From: JBAYJY01 sp041664945
Lineage (GTDB): Bacteria; UBP15; UBA6099
DNA: 18,594 nucleotides
Direction: 5' to 3'
NCBI GenBank assembly: GCA_041664945.1
Contig: JBAYJY010000088.1
Coordinates: 1-18,594, forward strand
Part shown: positions 1-7,883 of the stretch, piece after piece
Position numbering within the stretch: position 1 is the first letter of the stretch
Layout of the letters: every line of letters starts with the position of its first letter
Program-made: the position numbers and the translations under genes
The notes under the pieces: model-generated
Databases searched by the model: none
Seen by the model: the letters and a program-made list of their open reading frames with translations, nothing else
What the model was told of the DNA's origin: nothing

Positions 1-754
1 CGGCAAATTCGTGGCGATCGCCGGCTTCGAATGGGCGACCGACCCCTCTCAGGGACACGCCAACATTCTCTATTCCGACGACACGACAAACTTCAGCAAC
101 GGTTATCCTCTGCTCAAAATGTACAAGTGGCTGTCGAAACATCCCGACGCGCTTATGGGATTCAACCATCCGAACGAGGAATCAGACAAGAAACTCGTTT
201 TCAACCACTTCGCATACGTGCCGCAAATCGCGTCGCAGACAATTTACGTCGCAACGAACGTGCCTCTCGACTTCCCGTTCTACTACATGGCGCTCGACAA
301 CGGCTGGTGGGTCGCTCCGTCCGCGCAGGAAGACAACCATGGCGACAACTGGGGTTCCGCCCCGTCGGGAGACGTCACCGGCGTTTACGCGAACGAGCTT
401 ACTTTCGCCGCGATCAAGGACGCGCTTCTAAACCGTCGCTTCTACGCAACCAACGACCGCGCGATAACGCTCTCGCTCACAGGCGGCGGACTGCCCATGG
501 GATCGCGCATCTCATCGGATAAAACGAACCTCGAAATCAGCGTCGACCATAAAAAAGGCGTATCGATAAAATCAGTTAAAGTGATCTCAAACAAGGGTGT
601 TGCCGTCAAGGAGTGGACGCCAAACGCTGCGAAATTCAAAGAAAATATTAACGTTTCCGCCGCGCCCGGCGCGTCGAACTGGCACGTCGCGCTCGTCGAA
701 ATGTCCGATGGCAAATTCGCGATCTCGGCGCCGATTATTCTGAACAATAATTAA
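1..754 (+). CDS. CehA/McbA-type PHP metallohydrolase, C-terminal part (5' end outside the window)
   Basis: The reading frame is open from base 2 to the TAA at 752-754, so this is the last ~250 residues of a longer protein. The frame already reads GKFVAIAGFEW upstream of the first ATG-like codons, so no start lies in the window. Visible metal-site motifs of PHP hydrolases, in order, are a Glu in GFEW, a His in QGHANIL, a His in FNHP and an Asp-x-His in EDNHGDNWG. The missing N-terminal part should hold the HxH and TDH motifs. The last ~100 residues look like a beta-rich tail, as in other CehA-like proteins. Family members hydrolyse phosphoesters or carbamate-like bonds, and many are exported; the substrate here is unknown. 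The gene runs into the convergent M23 gene with 32 bases between them and no clear terminator. A second PHP protein lies at 16000-17097, but the two are only distantly alike. Confidence 0.85.
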   Translation, partial: GKFVAIAGFEWATDPSQGHANILYSDDTTNFSNGYPLLKMYKWLSKHPDALMGFNHPNEESDKKLVFNHFAYVPQIASQTIYVATNVPLDFPFYYMALDNGWWVAPSAQEDNHGDNWGSAPSGDVTGVYANELTFAAIKDALLNRRFYATNDRAITLSLTGGGLPMGSRISSDKTNLEISVDHKKGVSIKSVKVISNKGVAVKEWTPNAAKFKENINVSAAPGASNWHVALVEMSDGKFAISAPIILNNN

Positions 755-786
755 ATCGTTGTATCCGAAAATTTGACCGGCATTTA

Positions 787-1731
787 TTACCGCGGCAGCA
801 AAGCGCCGTCGTAATCATCGGCGCTGAACGGCAGGTCAAGAATGGGACGGCGTTCGTATTTCTTCTCGTAAACAGTCGGGAAAGACCTGAACAGCGTGCT
901 GTAGAACATTCTGTAATCTATCGTTTCGAGCGCCCGCTTTTCGATATCCTGAATTGACTCAAGACAGCCTCTTTCTTCCGCATCAGAGCAGTCCGCGATC
1001 GCGGCGCTGATAAGCGACTCGTTCCACGCCGTCGGCGTAAAAGAGGAATCCGCGGCGCCCGTGTGCGGAACGGGTTCGTTTCCGCCGATCCACATAGGCG
1101 CTTCGCCCGGCAGCGCGAACGGATCCACCGGCGCGCCGTTAAGGATGACGTTCAGATGAAGATGCGGCGCAACCCAGGGGAAGAACAGGATCAGTTCAAG
1201 TCCGGCGGCGCCTGAAAGCGCGATGGATTGGCCGCGCCCCACAACGTCGCCCTCTTCAACAAGCGCGCGGGAGAGATGCGCGTACGTCGTTATCAATCCT
1301 TCTCCGTGATCGATGAATATCTTGAGGCCGCCGTGATCGAGATGTCTGGCGATCCAGACAACTTTTCCCGGCGCGCAAGCGACGATACGCGTCCCAACCG
1401 GAATCGCGAAGTCCGTTCCCAAATGGCTGTCGTAAGTCCATTGGCCGCCCGTGAAATCCCGCGCGTAAGTCACCCTGACCGAGAACGCTTCATCCTTGGG
1501 CGCGACCACGCGGTTGTAGAAATTGTATATCGGAGCCTTGCGGCCTCCCTGCTTTATGCCGAGCCATGTCGGTATGGCTATCCGGGGTTTGAAAACATTC
1601 ATCGAACTCAGATCGAACTTTGACGGCGGTATCTTTCCCTTCCCGAAAATCGCCTTCGCAGCATCCTTCTTCGCCTTTTCAAGATCGGAAAGTCCGAACA
1701 TTTCAAGCAGACTCACTTTTTCTCTCGACAT
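787..1731 (-). CDS. M23-family (LytM/lysostaphin-like) metallopeptidase domain protein
   Basis: A 314-residue protein with a full M23 zinc site: H103 and D107 in HLGTD, H152 in YAHLS, and H190/H192 in HLHLN. Family members are Gly-Gly or D-Ala endopeptidases that cut peptidoglycan cross-links. The start is the ATG at 1731, preceded by AAAGGAA about 8 bases upstream. The N-terminus is polar and shows neither a signal peptide nor a membrane helix, which is odd for an enzyme whose substrate is outside the cytoplasm. About 100 residues after the peptidase domain match nothing I recognise. It starts 31 bases after the GH115 stop on the same strand, so the two are probably co-transcribed. A lone TATAAT (1755-1750) sits in the gap, but no matching -35 box is present. 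Domain call firm; substrate and location unknown. Confidence 0.85.
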   Translation of the reverse strand: MSREKVSLLEMFGLSDLEKAKKDAAKAIFGKGKIPPSKFDLSSMNVFKPRIAIPTWLGIKQGGRKAPIYNFYNRVVAPKDEAFSVRVTYARDFTGGQWTYDSHLGTDFAIPVGTRIVACAPGKVVWIARHLDHGGLKIFIDHGEGLITTYAHLSRALVEEGDVVGRGQSIALSGAAGLELILFFPWVAPHLHLNVILNGAPVDPFALPGEAPMWIGGNEPVPHTGAADSSFTPTAWNESLISAAIADCSDAEERGCLESIQDIEKRALETIDYRMFYSTLFRSFPTVYEKKYERRPILDLPFSADDYDGALLPR

Positions 1732-1762
1732 AGCAGCTTTCCTTTTTAAATTATAGGCGGCT

Positions 1763-4693
1763 TTAGAAACCGTTCCGTGTTTCCTGAGGGCCGAGATAGG
1801 ACTTCTTCATGCCGCCGAAGTCGATGAATATCCGTTCCGGCATTACGCAGAAATCAGCGCCCCAGATTCGCAGCGTGTGAGAGCCTTTGTCTAATTTCAC
1901 TGCGGCGCGCCCTTCCATCATATTGCGAAATACGTTCTCTTTGCCCGTTGTGTCCGATTCCTTGTCAGACTGCGCGAACTTCACGGCGATAATGCCGCCG
2001 TCGTCGAATGACGCCATCAGGCGCGATGATTCATCGCCGTGCAATTCGTGGGATGGAGAGGCGTACACTATCAGCTTCGCATCTCCCGGCTCAAACACAT
2101 AAATATTGTATTCGACATAAGGAGACGCGCTCTTGATATCCGCTTCGGATTCGAGCGGCGTCATGTCAGGCGGTTCCAGAGCGATGACTGCGCCCGCGCG
2201 GCCGAGTCCGGGAATGACTTTCCAGCCCGCGGCGCCGATGTCCTTCTTTGACGAGTAATTCACCGCGTCGATCGCGATAACCCCGTTGTCCTGCACAAAC
2301 GTTTTATTTGTTTTTATTTCTTCATTCGGATTAAAAGCGCCGACAGCGATCTCGTAAGTCCGGTCCGCGCCCTGTATTGAAACGCTGCCTTCGGCAATAT
2401 CGCCGCGCGGCGCGGCGTCGAAGTCGACGCTGACATATATCCGGTCGGCATCCTGAACTGAGCCGGACGATTTGTCGAGTCGTATCCAGTTCGCGGACGG
2501 CGACGCCTTCCAGTCGAGCGCGCCCGTTCCGGTGTTGAATATATCTATGAAATAACTTTTTCGGGTGAAGCGATTGAATACAGGCAGTTTTGAGACTGCC
2601 GCGCCTTCGGAGCCTGCCGGAGCCGCGGGCTTTGAAGATCCCTCGACGGCAACTCCCAGGCCGGGCTCAGGCGCAAGCTTGGCGTTTCCGGTTTTCACCG
2701 GCCCGAACGCCGCGAGGCCGTTCGGGCTGTCGTCCATCATGTGTTTCCACTTGCCGCCCGCCATAGTGTCGTTGTAGTAAGCGGTCAGTTCCGCGATTGT
2801 TTTTTGCGCGGCTTCCGAGAGCAGAGCGTCAGCGTTGGCGCTTGCTCGCCGCTGTCTCGCGTAAACCCTGCTCTTGAACCCGTACAGATGCTTTTTGTTC
2901 ATCTGCGATGAAGCCTTGACCGGGTACAGAACCAGTTGAAAGAAAGCGTCTTTCTTCGGCGCCGGCAGCTTGTTGAAAACCGCCTCGGCGCGCCGCTCGA
3001 TATCGTCGAACGAGTCGATGCGCCGTTGCGCTTCGTCACCGTAATTGAACAGGCTGAATTCCGGGTCGGCGTTCTGCGCGTTGAGCGAATACTTGTCGTA
3101 AAACCCCATGTGCTCGGGCTTGCGCTGGCTGTTGAGCGTGTAATAGCGATTCATAATAGAGGCGACTTCCGCGGCGTTTCCGGCTCCGAACTCGCGGCCG
3201 GCCCAGGAGTCGAGGAAGCCGCCGATGTTTTCCGCATTCCACTTGTTGATATCCCACGCCATTCGTAGAAAAAACTCCATGCCGATCTCGTTCGGCTTGA
3301 TGTCGCCGACATTGACGATCCACATTTTGCGGGCGCTGTTTGCGTAGGCCTTGTTCATTTCCTCCCATATCAGCGAGGGCGGCGTGGTTTCGAGCCAGAG
3401 GTAATCGTGAGGCGGGCCCCAGTAGGAGATGTGATAGTAAACGCCGCTGCCGCCGGACCGGAGCCGCTCCGCCGGGCCGCTGAGACGCCGGATATATCCA
3501 AAGTTGTCATCCGGCCACATTATCGTCACGTCGCCGGGAACCTTCAGGCCGCCCCGGTACAGGTCGAGCACTTCCTTATAGGGAATGAAAACCTGCGGGA
3601 CTTTTGTCTCGTCGCTGTTGACGCGCCGGCGAAGCATTTCGCGCTGGTCGCTTATGATTGATTCGAGAATGGACACTCTTTCGGGCGTTGTTTTGCCGTC
3701 CGGCATCCCGTCGTCGTGGATCGCCCTCATGCCGAGCGTGTAAATGTTTTCGAATCGCCCGTTCGCCTCGACGCGCTCGTCCCAGTATTTCAACAGGCGG
3801 TCCCGGTTGCCTGTGTATGTCCAGGCGCCGCGCGCGTCGAAATTCCATTCGTCAACATTGTTGCGAAGCATCTGCTCGCAATGCGAAGACCCCATCACGA
3901 TCGCGTAGTCGTCCGCGACGAATTTGTCGTGGTCGTAATAATTGAACGCCTTCGTGCATTTGTGCATGGCGGGCCAGATCGTGTTCGCTTTCAGGCGCAG
4001 AAGCAACTCGAAAATCTTGGCGTATGTTTTCGGGCCGATATCGCCGACTTCCGGTTCGAACGTTTTTGCGGCCCATGGCTTTAACCCGAAATCCTCGTCG
4101 TTGAGAAAAATGCCGCGATACTGAACGGAAGGCGGCCCGAACACCGCGCCTTTAATATTCACATTGATGTTCTTCTGTATATCCGGGCGAACGTCCGCCC
4201 ACCAAACCCACGGGGAAACGCCGATCCGGCTCGAAAGCTCGAAAGCTCCGAATGCCGCGCCGCGCCGGTCGCTGCCGGCTATCACAAGCGCATTTTTCAA
4301 TCCCGGGAACGGTTTCGCGACGGATGTGATAAGGAACGTTTCCCATTGTCCGCGAACTTTCGATATGTCGATTCGTTTCTTTGCCGCCAGCGCGCCGATC
4401 GGCTTGTTCTTTTCGCACGTGCCGACGATCACTATATTTCCATTCGCTCCGGACAGGGAATGAACGATTTTGGGCCTCGCGCCGCTCACAAGCGCGATAT
4501 CGTCTGCGAGTTTTTCGGCCGCAATTTGAACGGCCTTGTAATCAGTTTGTTCGACGTAGATCACGGCCGGTTTTCCATCAATCGCCAGAGCGAACCCGGC
4601 GCCCTGCGATCCGGCCGCCGCGACGTCGTGAGCGAAAAAAACGTTAATTATCAGAAGGAAGAGACAAAAGTAATTGCGCTTGCAGAAATTCAT
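1763..4693 (-). CDS. Glycoside hydrolase family 115, xylan alpha-1,2-(4-O-methyl)glucuronidase, exported
   Basis: A 976-residue protein with a signal peptide (about residues 1-27, ending AHDVAAA). GH115 enzymes remove (4-O-methyl)glucuronic acid from internal or terminal xylose units of glucuronoxylan by inversion. Family blocks are plain: RGIFLNDEDFG (193-203), WPAMH (240-244), MGSSHCEQM (267-275), GMRAIHDDGM (321-330), PYKEV ending at E374, MWPDDNFGY with D395 and N397, and YYHISYWGP with Y419, H421 and Y424. Spacing agrees with the active-site residues I recall for the Bacteroides ovatus enzyme (D206, R328, D332, E375, D396, N398, Y420, H422, Y425), so it should be active. After the catalytic barrel and a helical region comes a Pro/Ala-rich linker (~690-715), a BACON-like beta domain (~720-800, with ANWIRLDKSSGSV) and the GH115 C-terminal beta-sandwich (~810-970). 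A GGAGG lies 4 bases before the ATG, and a promoter lies at 4756-4784. Confidence 0.93.
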   Translation of the reverse strand: MNFCKRNYFCLFLLIINVFFAHDVAAAGSQGAGFALAIDGKPAVIYVEQTDYKAVQIAAEKLADDIALVSGARPKIVHSLSGANGNIVIVGTCEKNKPIGALAAKKRIDISKVRGQWETFLITSVAKPFPGLKNALVIAGSDRRGAAFGAFELSSRIGVSPWVWWADVRPDIQKNINVNIKGAVFGPPSVQYRGIFLNDEDFGLKPWAAKTFEPEVGDIGPKTYAKIFELLLRLKANTIWPAMHKCTKAFNYYDHDKFVADDYAIVMGSSHCEQMLRNNVDEWNFDARGAWTYTGNRDRLLKYWDERVEANGRFENIYTLGMRAIHDDGMPDGKTTPERVSILESIISDQREMLRRRVNSDETKVPQVFIPYKEVLDLYRGGLKVPGDVTIMWPDDNFGYIRRLSGPAERLRSGGSGVYYHISYWGPPHDYLWLETTPPSLIWEEMNKAYANSARKMWIVNVGDIKPNEIGMEFFLRMAWDINKWNAENIGGFLDSWAGREFGAGNAAEVASIMNRYYTLNSQRKPEHMGFYDKYSLNAQNADPEFSLFNYGDEAQRRIDSFDDIERRAEAVFNKLPAPKKDAFFQLVLYPVKASSQMNKKHLYGFKSRVYARQRRASANADALLSEAAQKTIAELTAYYNDTMAGGKWKHMMDDSPNGLAAFGPVKTGNAKLAPEPGLGVAVEGSSKPAAPAGSEGAAVSKLPVFNRFTRKSYFIDIFNTGTGALDWKASPSANWIRLDKSSGSVQDADRIYVSVDFDAAPRGDIAEGSVSIQGADRTYEIAVGAFNPNEEIKTNKTFVQDNGVIAIDAVNYSSKKDIGAAGWKVIPGLGRAGAVIALEPPDMTPLESEADIKSASPYVEYNIYVFEPGDAKLIVYASPSHELHGDESSRLMASFDDGGIIAVKFAQSDKESDTTGKENVFRNMMEGRAAVKLDKGSHTLRIWGADFCVMPERIFIDFGGMKKSYLGPQETRNGF

Positions 4694-4755
4694 AAAGCCT
4701 CCAAATATTCCAAAGCCGGCATCAAAACACTGACGCTAAAGCACAATGCAATTGA

Positions 4756-4784
4756 ATCATATCGGACAATAAAAATGATTTCAA
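4756..4784 (-). promoter_or_regulatory. Sigma70-type promoter for the GH115 gene
   Basis: On the minus strand TTGAAA (4784-4779) and TATGAT (4761-4756) are separated by 17 bases. That is five of six matches to each consensus box at optimal spacing, about 60-65 bases before the GH115 ATG. It would give GH115 and the downstream M23 gene their own transcript, separate from the DHH gene upstream. Sequence match only. Confidence 0.55.
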
Positions 4785-4851
4785 ATGTCTATAAGCGAAA
4801 AAACATCTGAGGCCGCGCGAAGCCGGATATCGCAGCGTGAAAAGTGAAGGG

Positions 4852-4882
4852 AAAAACATATTCCTGAAAAACAATCGGGAAT
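4852..4882 (-). terminator. Weak possible intrinsic terminator after the DHH gene
   Basis: On the minus strand an ATTCC (4882-4878) and a GGAAT (4864-4860) can pair around a long 13-base loop. An ATG and a run of five T (4856-4852) follow. The stem is short and AT-rich, so this is a weak candidate. Its place between the DHH stop and the GH115 promoter is what makes it worth listing. Confidence 0.25.
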
Positions 4883-4908
4883 GACGTCAGTTGTGTCCGA
4901 GACAGCGG

Positions 4909-5826
4909 CTATTTATCGTTAATCAGTCCGATAATCTCTTTGAGAATAGCATCAGCCTGATCGGCGGGGACTTGGCAGGTGCCGACTTTGCGGTGGCCTC
5001 CGCCGCCGAATTTGAGCATGAGCGAGCCGACGTCAACTTTAGATGTCCTGTTGATAATGCTGTGTCCGCATGTGATCACGATATTCTGTTTGTTCAGGCC
5101 CCACATGACCTGCAGGGAGATGTTCTGGTCCGGGAAAAGACTGTAAATCAGGAACCGGTTGCCTGTGAAAATTTCATCCGCGTTTCTAAGGTCAAGGAGA
5201 ATCGCGTCACCTTGTGTCGAAGCGAACCGGGCGACCATATCGCGGTACAGCTTGTCCTGCTCGAAGTATCTTTTCACGCGCTCCTGAACATCCGGCTTTT
5301 CGAGAATCACGTCCACGGACAGCTCGCGGCAGTATTCGATCATGTCGAGCATAAGCTGATAGTTGCTGATGCGGTAATCCTTATAGCGGCCGAGGCCCGT
5401 GCGGGGGTCCATAACGAAAGAGAGAAGCGCCCATCCCTTAGGTTCGAGGATGTCGTTCAGCTCGAAATTCGCTGAGTCCGAGATATCCACGGCGGCGACG
5501 AACTCGCGGAATTTGCCGCCGCCGAACTTTTCGTCGCCTCCGTAATAGTCATAGATTACATGCGCGGCGCTCGGCGCGTCCGGGTCGCTCGCGCCCTTGA
5601 ACTCGCCGTACTCTTTCCGTTCGTCCTCGCTCGAATGGTGGTCGAACCATAGTCCGCAGCCCTTCACATAGGGCACATTCGCCAGAATGTCGTTCGGGCC
5701 GGCTTCAACCTTGCCGTCCTGTATGTCTTTCGGATGCACGAATTTTATATCGTCGATTACGCCGGCTTCCTTCAGCAGAACGCTGCAGCCAAGTCCGTCG
5801 AAATCCGATCTCGTAAGAAGTCTCAT
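4909..5826 (-). CDS. DHH/DHHA1-family phosphoesterase-like protein
   Basis: A 305-residue soluble protein with the DHH fold motifs: motif I TRSDFDG (D8, D10), motif II NDIL (D46), motif III DHH (62-64), a further Asp in VAAVD (D114), and the C-terminal DHHA1 signature GGGGH (274-278). Family members are Mn-dependent phosphoesterases: RecJ-type nucleases, NrnA-type nanoRNases/pAp phosphatases, cyclic-di-AMP phosphodiesterases and exopolyphosphatase-like proteins. Nothing visible selects among these. The short length and lack of extra domains argue against RecJ and against membrane-bound GdpP. The ATG at 5826 is preceded by AAGGTGG at about 4 bases. It has its own promoter (5873-5902) and follows the terminator of esterase 1, so it looks like an independent housekeeping gene between carbohydrate genes rather than part of their operon. 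Confidence 0.85.
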   Translation of the reverse strand: MRLLTRSDFDGLGCSVLLKEAGVIDDIKFVHPKDIQDGKVEAGPNDILANVPYVKGCGLWFDHHSSEDERKEYGEFKGASDPDAPSAAHVIYDYYGGDEKFGGGKFREFVAAVDISDSANFELNDILEPKGWALLSFVMDPRTGLGRYKDYRISNYQLMLDMIEYCRELSVDVILEKPDVQERVKRYFEQDKLYRDMVARFASTQGDAILLDLRNADEIFTGNRFLIYSLFPDQNISLQVMWGLNKQNIVITCGHSIINRTSKVDVGSLMLKFGGGGHRKVGTCQVPADQADAILKEIIGLINDK

Positions 5827-5872
5827 AGCGCCACCTTCCGAATGCTTTGTCGTATTGAAAACAACCTAAACG

Positions 5873-5902
5873 TTTATAAATGATTCTATGGAGAGTTGTC
5901 AA
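5873..5902 (-). promoter_or_regulatory. Sigma70-type promoter for the DHH phosphoesterase gene
   Basis: A perfect TTGACA (5902-5897) is followed after 18 bases by TATAAA (5878-5873) on the minus strand, about 47 bases before the DHH ATG. It lies just downstream of the intrinsic terminator at 5970-5998, so one unit stops and the next starts within about 100 bases. Confidence 0.6.
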
Positions 5903-5969
5903 GGCGGATTAAGATCAGGACACGTGCGGAAATGAGTTGGCGCTGCGCGCGGCGCGCCTTTTTGTTCAT

Positions 5970-5998
5970 AAATAAAAGGGCGGGTTTGAACCCCGCCC
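5970..5998 (-). terminator. Rho-independent terminator of carboxylesterase 1
   Basis: Read on the minus strand, a perfect 7-bp stem GGGCGGG/CCCGCCC (5998-5992 with 5984-5978) closes a 7-base loop. TTTTATT (5977-5971) follows directly. It begins about 32 bases after the esterase TAA. This is the clearest terminator in the window. Confidence 0.85.
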
Positions 5999-6030
5999 CT
6001 GCCGGCATTATTATAGTCCGCCGAACGCTG

Positions 6031-7662
6031 TTACTTATCGAAAGCGGTTCTAATGTTCTTTTCGAGAACGCTGCAACTGTCGGACTTGAATTTGAATTCG
6101 ACCGCCAGACTGACGTCGATGCGAAGGTGCGGCTCGGTGGCCGTATCGTATTTCGGCCATGCGGGAACGCCGGCCGCGGTGGGAACGCCGGAGCGGGCGA
6201 AGGAAGACCAGAGCGAGATCATCGAGTCGGAAACCGCGAGATTCTCCTTCGAGTCGAACCTCATGCCCATCAGCGCGAACTTGCGGAAAACAAAAACGAG
6301 TTCCGAGCCGTGGAAAGCGCCGGCCTTGTCGAAAGGCGGCTGAGAGGTCGGGGCCTTCGAGAAATAGTACAGGTAAGTGTCTGGTTGCCATTTAGAGATG
6401 AGGCCCGCGAGGACGCGGGTCGTGCATGTGAATGCGAGATCGCAGAGCATGTCGTTGTACGCCGCTTTGGGATTCTGATAGGAAGCGGTCGGATATAGGT
6501 CGAGCAGGCCGCCGGCGAACGGTTCGAGGCCGAAAGCTTCGCGAAGCATCTCAGTGTCGCTCTTGATTGTCGCGTCGAACTGTTCGTTCGATTCGATCTT
6601 TTTGGAGGTTGCGAGGATCGACGCTTCATCCTTGTTTGAGCCGAGAATGACTTTGACGGAACTGTCGAAATTGCCGTACTTGAAAATCCGGTATGGGTTG
6701 TCGGGGATGAATCCGCCGTCGACGATCGGGCCGGTGTAGAAATTCTCCTCGCCGGGGACGGCAAAGAAGAATATGTCCATTTTGAGTTCCTTGACGAAAC
6801 GCTCGGCGGGAATTCTGCGAAGGCAGTCGGCAGCCGTTTTTATGTTGTCGCAGCCGAGCTTGGCGGCGGCTTTCACGCCGATCTGCTCGGCGGCGTCGAG
6901 CGGCATGTTGACGATCAGAGTCGGGCCGCTCTCGATAATGGCCTGTTTGAACAGTCCGCGCGCGAGCGGCGAAGCCAGTTGGAGGCCGACGCTCATGCCG
7001 CCGGCGGATTCGCCGAAAATCGTTATGTTGTTAGGGTCGCCGCCGAAATTGGCGATGTTCTTTTTCACCCACTTGATAGCGGCAAGCTGGTCGTAGAGGC
7101 CGTAATTGCCGGAGTGGCCGTCTTCGTCGCGGAGCGCGGGATGCGAGAGAAATCCGAGCGCGCCGAGCCTGTAGTTGATTGTTACAGCGACGACGTCGCC
7201 TCTCGCTGCCAGATGTTCGGAAGAAAACAATTCGCTTCCCGACCCATATAGAAAGCCGCCGCCGTGTATGAAAATCATAACCGGCTTTGGTTTATCTCCC
7301 GCGACCGGATGCCATATGTTCAGATAGAGGCAGCTCTCGTCGGACGGCTCGGAGCTCGACACGATCGGCTTGTAGTTCTGCGGGCATTTGCCGCCCCATT
7401 TAACGGCTTCGAGCGTTCCGGTCCACGGCTCGCGATCCCTGGTCTGAGCGAAGCGGAGTTCGCCTATCGGCGGCGCCGCGTACGGAATGCCCCGGTAGTC
7501 GCAAACAGTTCCCTTTAATGCAAGCTTGCCGCTCACTAACCCTTTATCCGTCGGGACGTTCTTGCAGTCCTTAGGCAGAGCTGCCGTCGCGGCGGAAGCG
7601 CAAAGCAGAACGAAAGATGCGGCGCAAACAATCTGTTTTACTGTTTTGATGATGGTTCTCAT
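6031..7662 (-). CDS. Type-B carboxylesterase 1, exported (alpha/beta hydrolase)
   Basis: A 543-residue protein with a signal peptide (about residues 1-27, ending ASAATA). Motifs of the carboxylesterase/para-nitrobenzyl-esterase family are complete: oxyanion loop HGGGF (133-137), nucleophile S219 in GESAGG, acid E346 in NKDEA, and H451 in GAFHGSE. The reaction is hydrolysis of carboxylic esters; next to GH115 and GH3 the likely substrates are ester groups on plant polysaccharides, but this is inference. I chose the ATG at 7662 over the in-frame ATG at 7755 for three reasons. It starts the signal peptide and lines up with the paralogue at 9621-11255. It has a GGGGGG 8 bases upstream. The upper ATG overlaps the -10 box of the promoter at 7754-7782, so that transcript could not encode it. 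The gene ends at a strong terminator and is probably monocistronic. Confidence 0.92.
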   Translation of the reverse strand: MRTIIKTVKQIVCAASFVLLCASAATAALPKDCKNVPTDKGLVSGKLALKGTVCDYRGIPYAAPPIGELRFAQTRDREPWTGTLEAVKWGGKCPQNYKPIVSSSEPSDESCLYLNIWHPVAGDKPKPVMIFIHGGGFLYGSGSELFSSEHLAARGDVVAVTINYRLGALGFLSHPALRDEDGHSGNYGLYDQLAAIKWVKKNIANFGGDPNNITIFGESAGGMSVGLQLASPLARGLFKQAIIESGPTLIVNMPLDAAEQIGVKAAAKLGCDNIKTAADCLRRIPAERFVKELKMDIFFFAVPGEENFYTGPIVDGGFIPDNPYRIFKYGNFDSSVKVILGSNKDEASILATSKKIESNEQFDATIKSDTEMLREAFGLEPFAGGLLDLYPTASYQNPKAAYNDMLCDLAFTCTTRVLAGLISKWQPDTYLYYFSKAPTSQPPFDKAGAFHGSELVFVFRKFALMGMRFDSKENLAVSDSMISLWSSFARSGVPTAAGVPAWPKYDTATEPHLRIDVSLAVEFKFKSDSCSVLEKNIRTAFDK

Positions 7663-7670
7663 GATGTCGA

Positions 7671-7676
7671 CCCCCC
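7671..7676 (-). promoter_or_regulatory. Ribosome binding site that fixes the start of carboxylesterase 1
   Basis: GGGGGG on the minus strand, 8 bases before the ATG at 7662-7660. It supports the shorter 543-residue reading over the upstream in-frame ATG at 7755. Confidence 0.5.
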
Positions 7677-7692
7677 AAGATGCATTTTCCCT

Positions 7693-7749
7693 CGCGGATT
7701 CCCAGTTCAATCCGGATTCGACGAGGAGTCGATCCGAGTTCAATCCGCG
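7693..7749 (-). promoter_or_regulatory. Nested inverted/direct repeat in the leader of carboxylesterase 1
   Basis: An 8-bp perfect outer inverted repeat, CGCGGATT (7693-7700) with AATCCGCG (7742-7749), encloses an inner hairpin at 7713-7736: a 9-bp stem with one bulged base and a 5-base loop. In addition the 11-mer AGTTCAATCCG occurs twice in direct orientation, at 7704-7714 and 7737-7747. The element starts at about the expected +1 of the promoter at 7754-7782 and ends some 17 bases before the ribosome binding site. It could be a structured 5' leader or a repressor operator. The paralogous esterase 2 gene has no such element. Structure seen by eye; function unknown. Confidence 0.5.
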
Positions 7750-7753
7750 CCGC

Positions 7754-7782
7754 ATTATAAGGTTTCATAAGACGCGGGTCAA
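7754..7782 (-). promoter_or_regulatory. Sigma70-type promoter for carboxylesterase 1
   Basis: TTGACC (7782-7777), 17 bases, then a perfect TATAAT (7759-7754) on the minus strand. The predicted transcript start is near 7747, leaving a leader of about 85 bases before the ATG at 7662. The -35 and the bases after it (TTGACCCGC) are shared with the promoter of the paralogous esterase at 11312-11341. Confidence 0.75.
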
Positions 7783-7883
7783 GAAATATTTTCGGATGTC
7801 ATCATGATGAGGGAAAGACGCCGTAGACGGCAAAAACAAGCTGCATTCCGTCAAAACCAGAGACGCGCGACGCGACTAACTGT

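Noticed and set aside
1750..1755. TATAAT just upstream of the M23 gene as a promoter
   Set aside because: No -35-like hexamer lies 15-19 bases upstream and no extended -10 TG is present. Co-transcription with GH115 explains expression well enough.
7663..7755. N-terminal extension of carboxylesterase 1 from the in-frame ATG at 7755
   Set aside because: The ATG overlaps the -10 box of the gene's own promoter, the extension would bury the signal peptide, and the paralogue has nothing similar.
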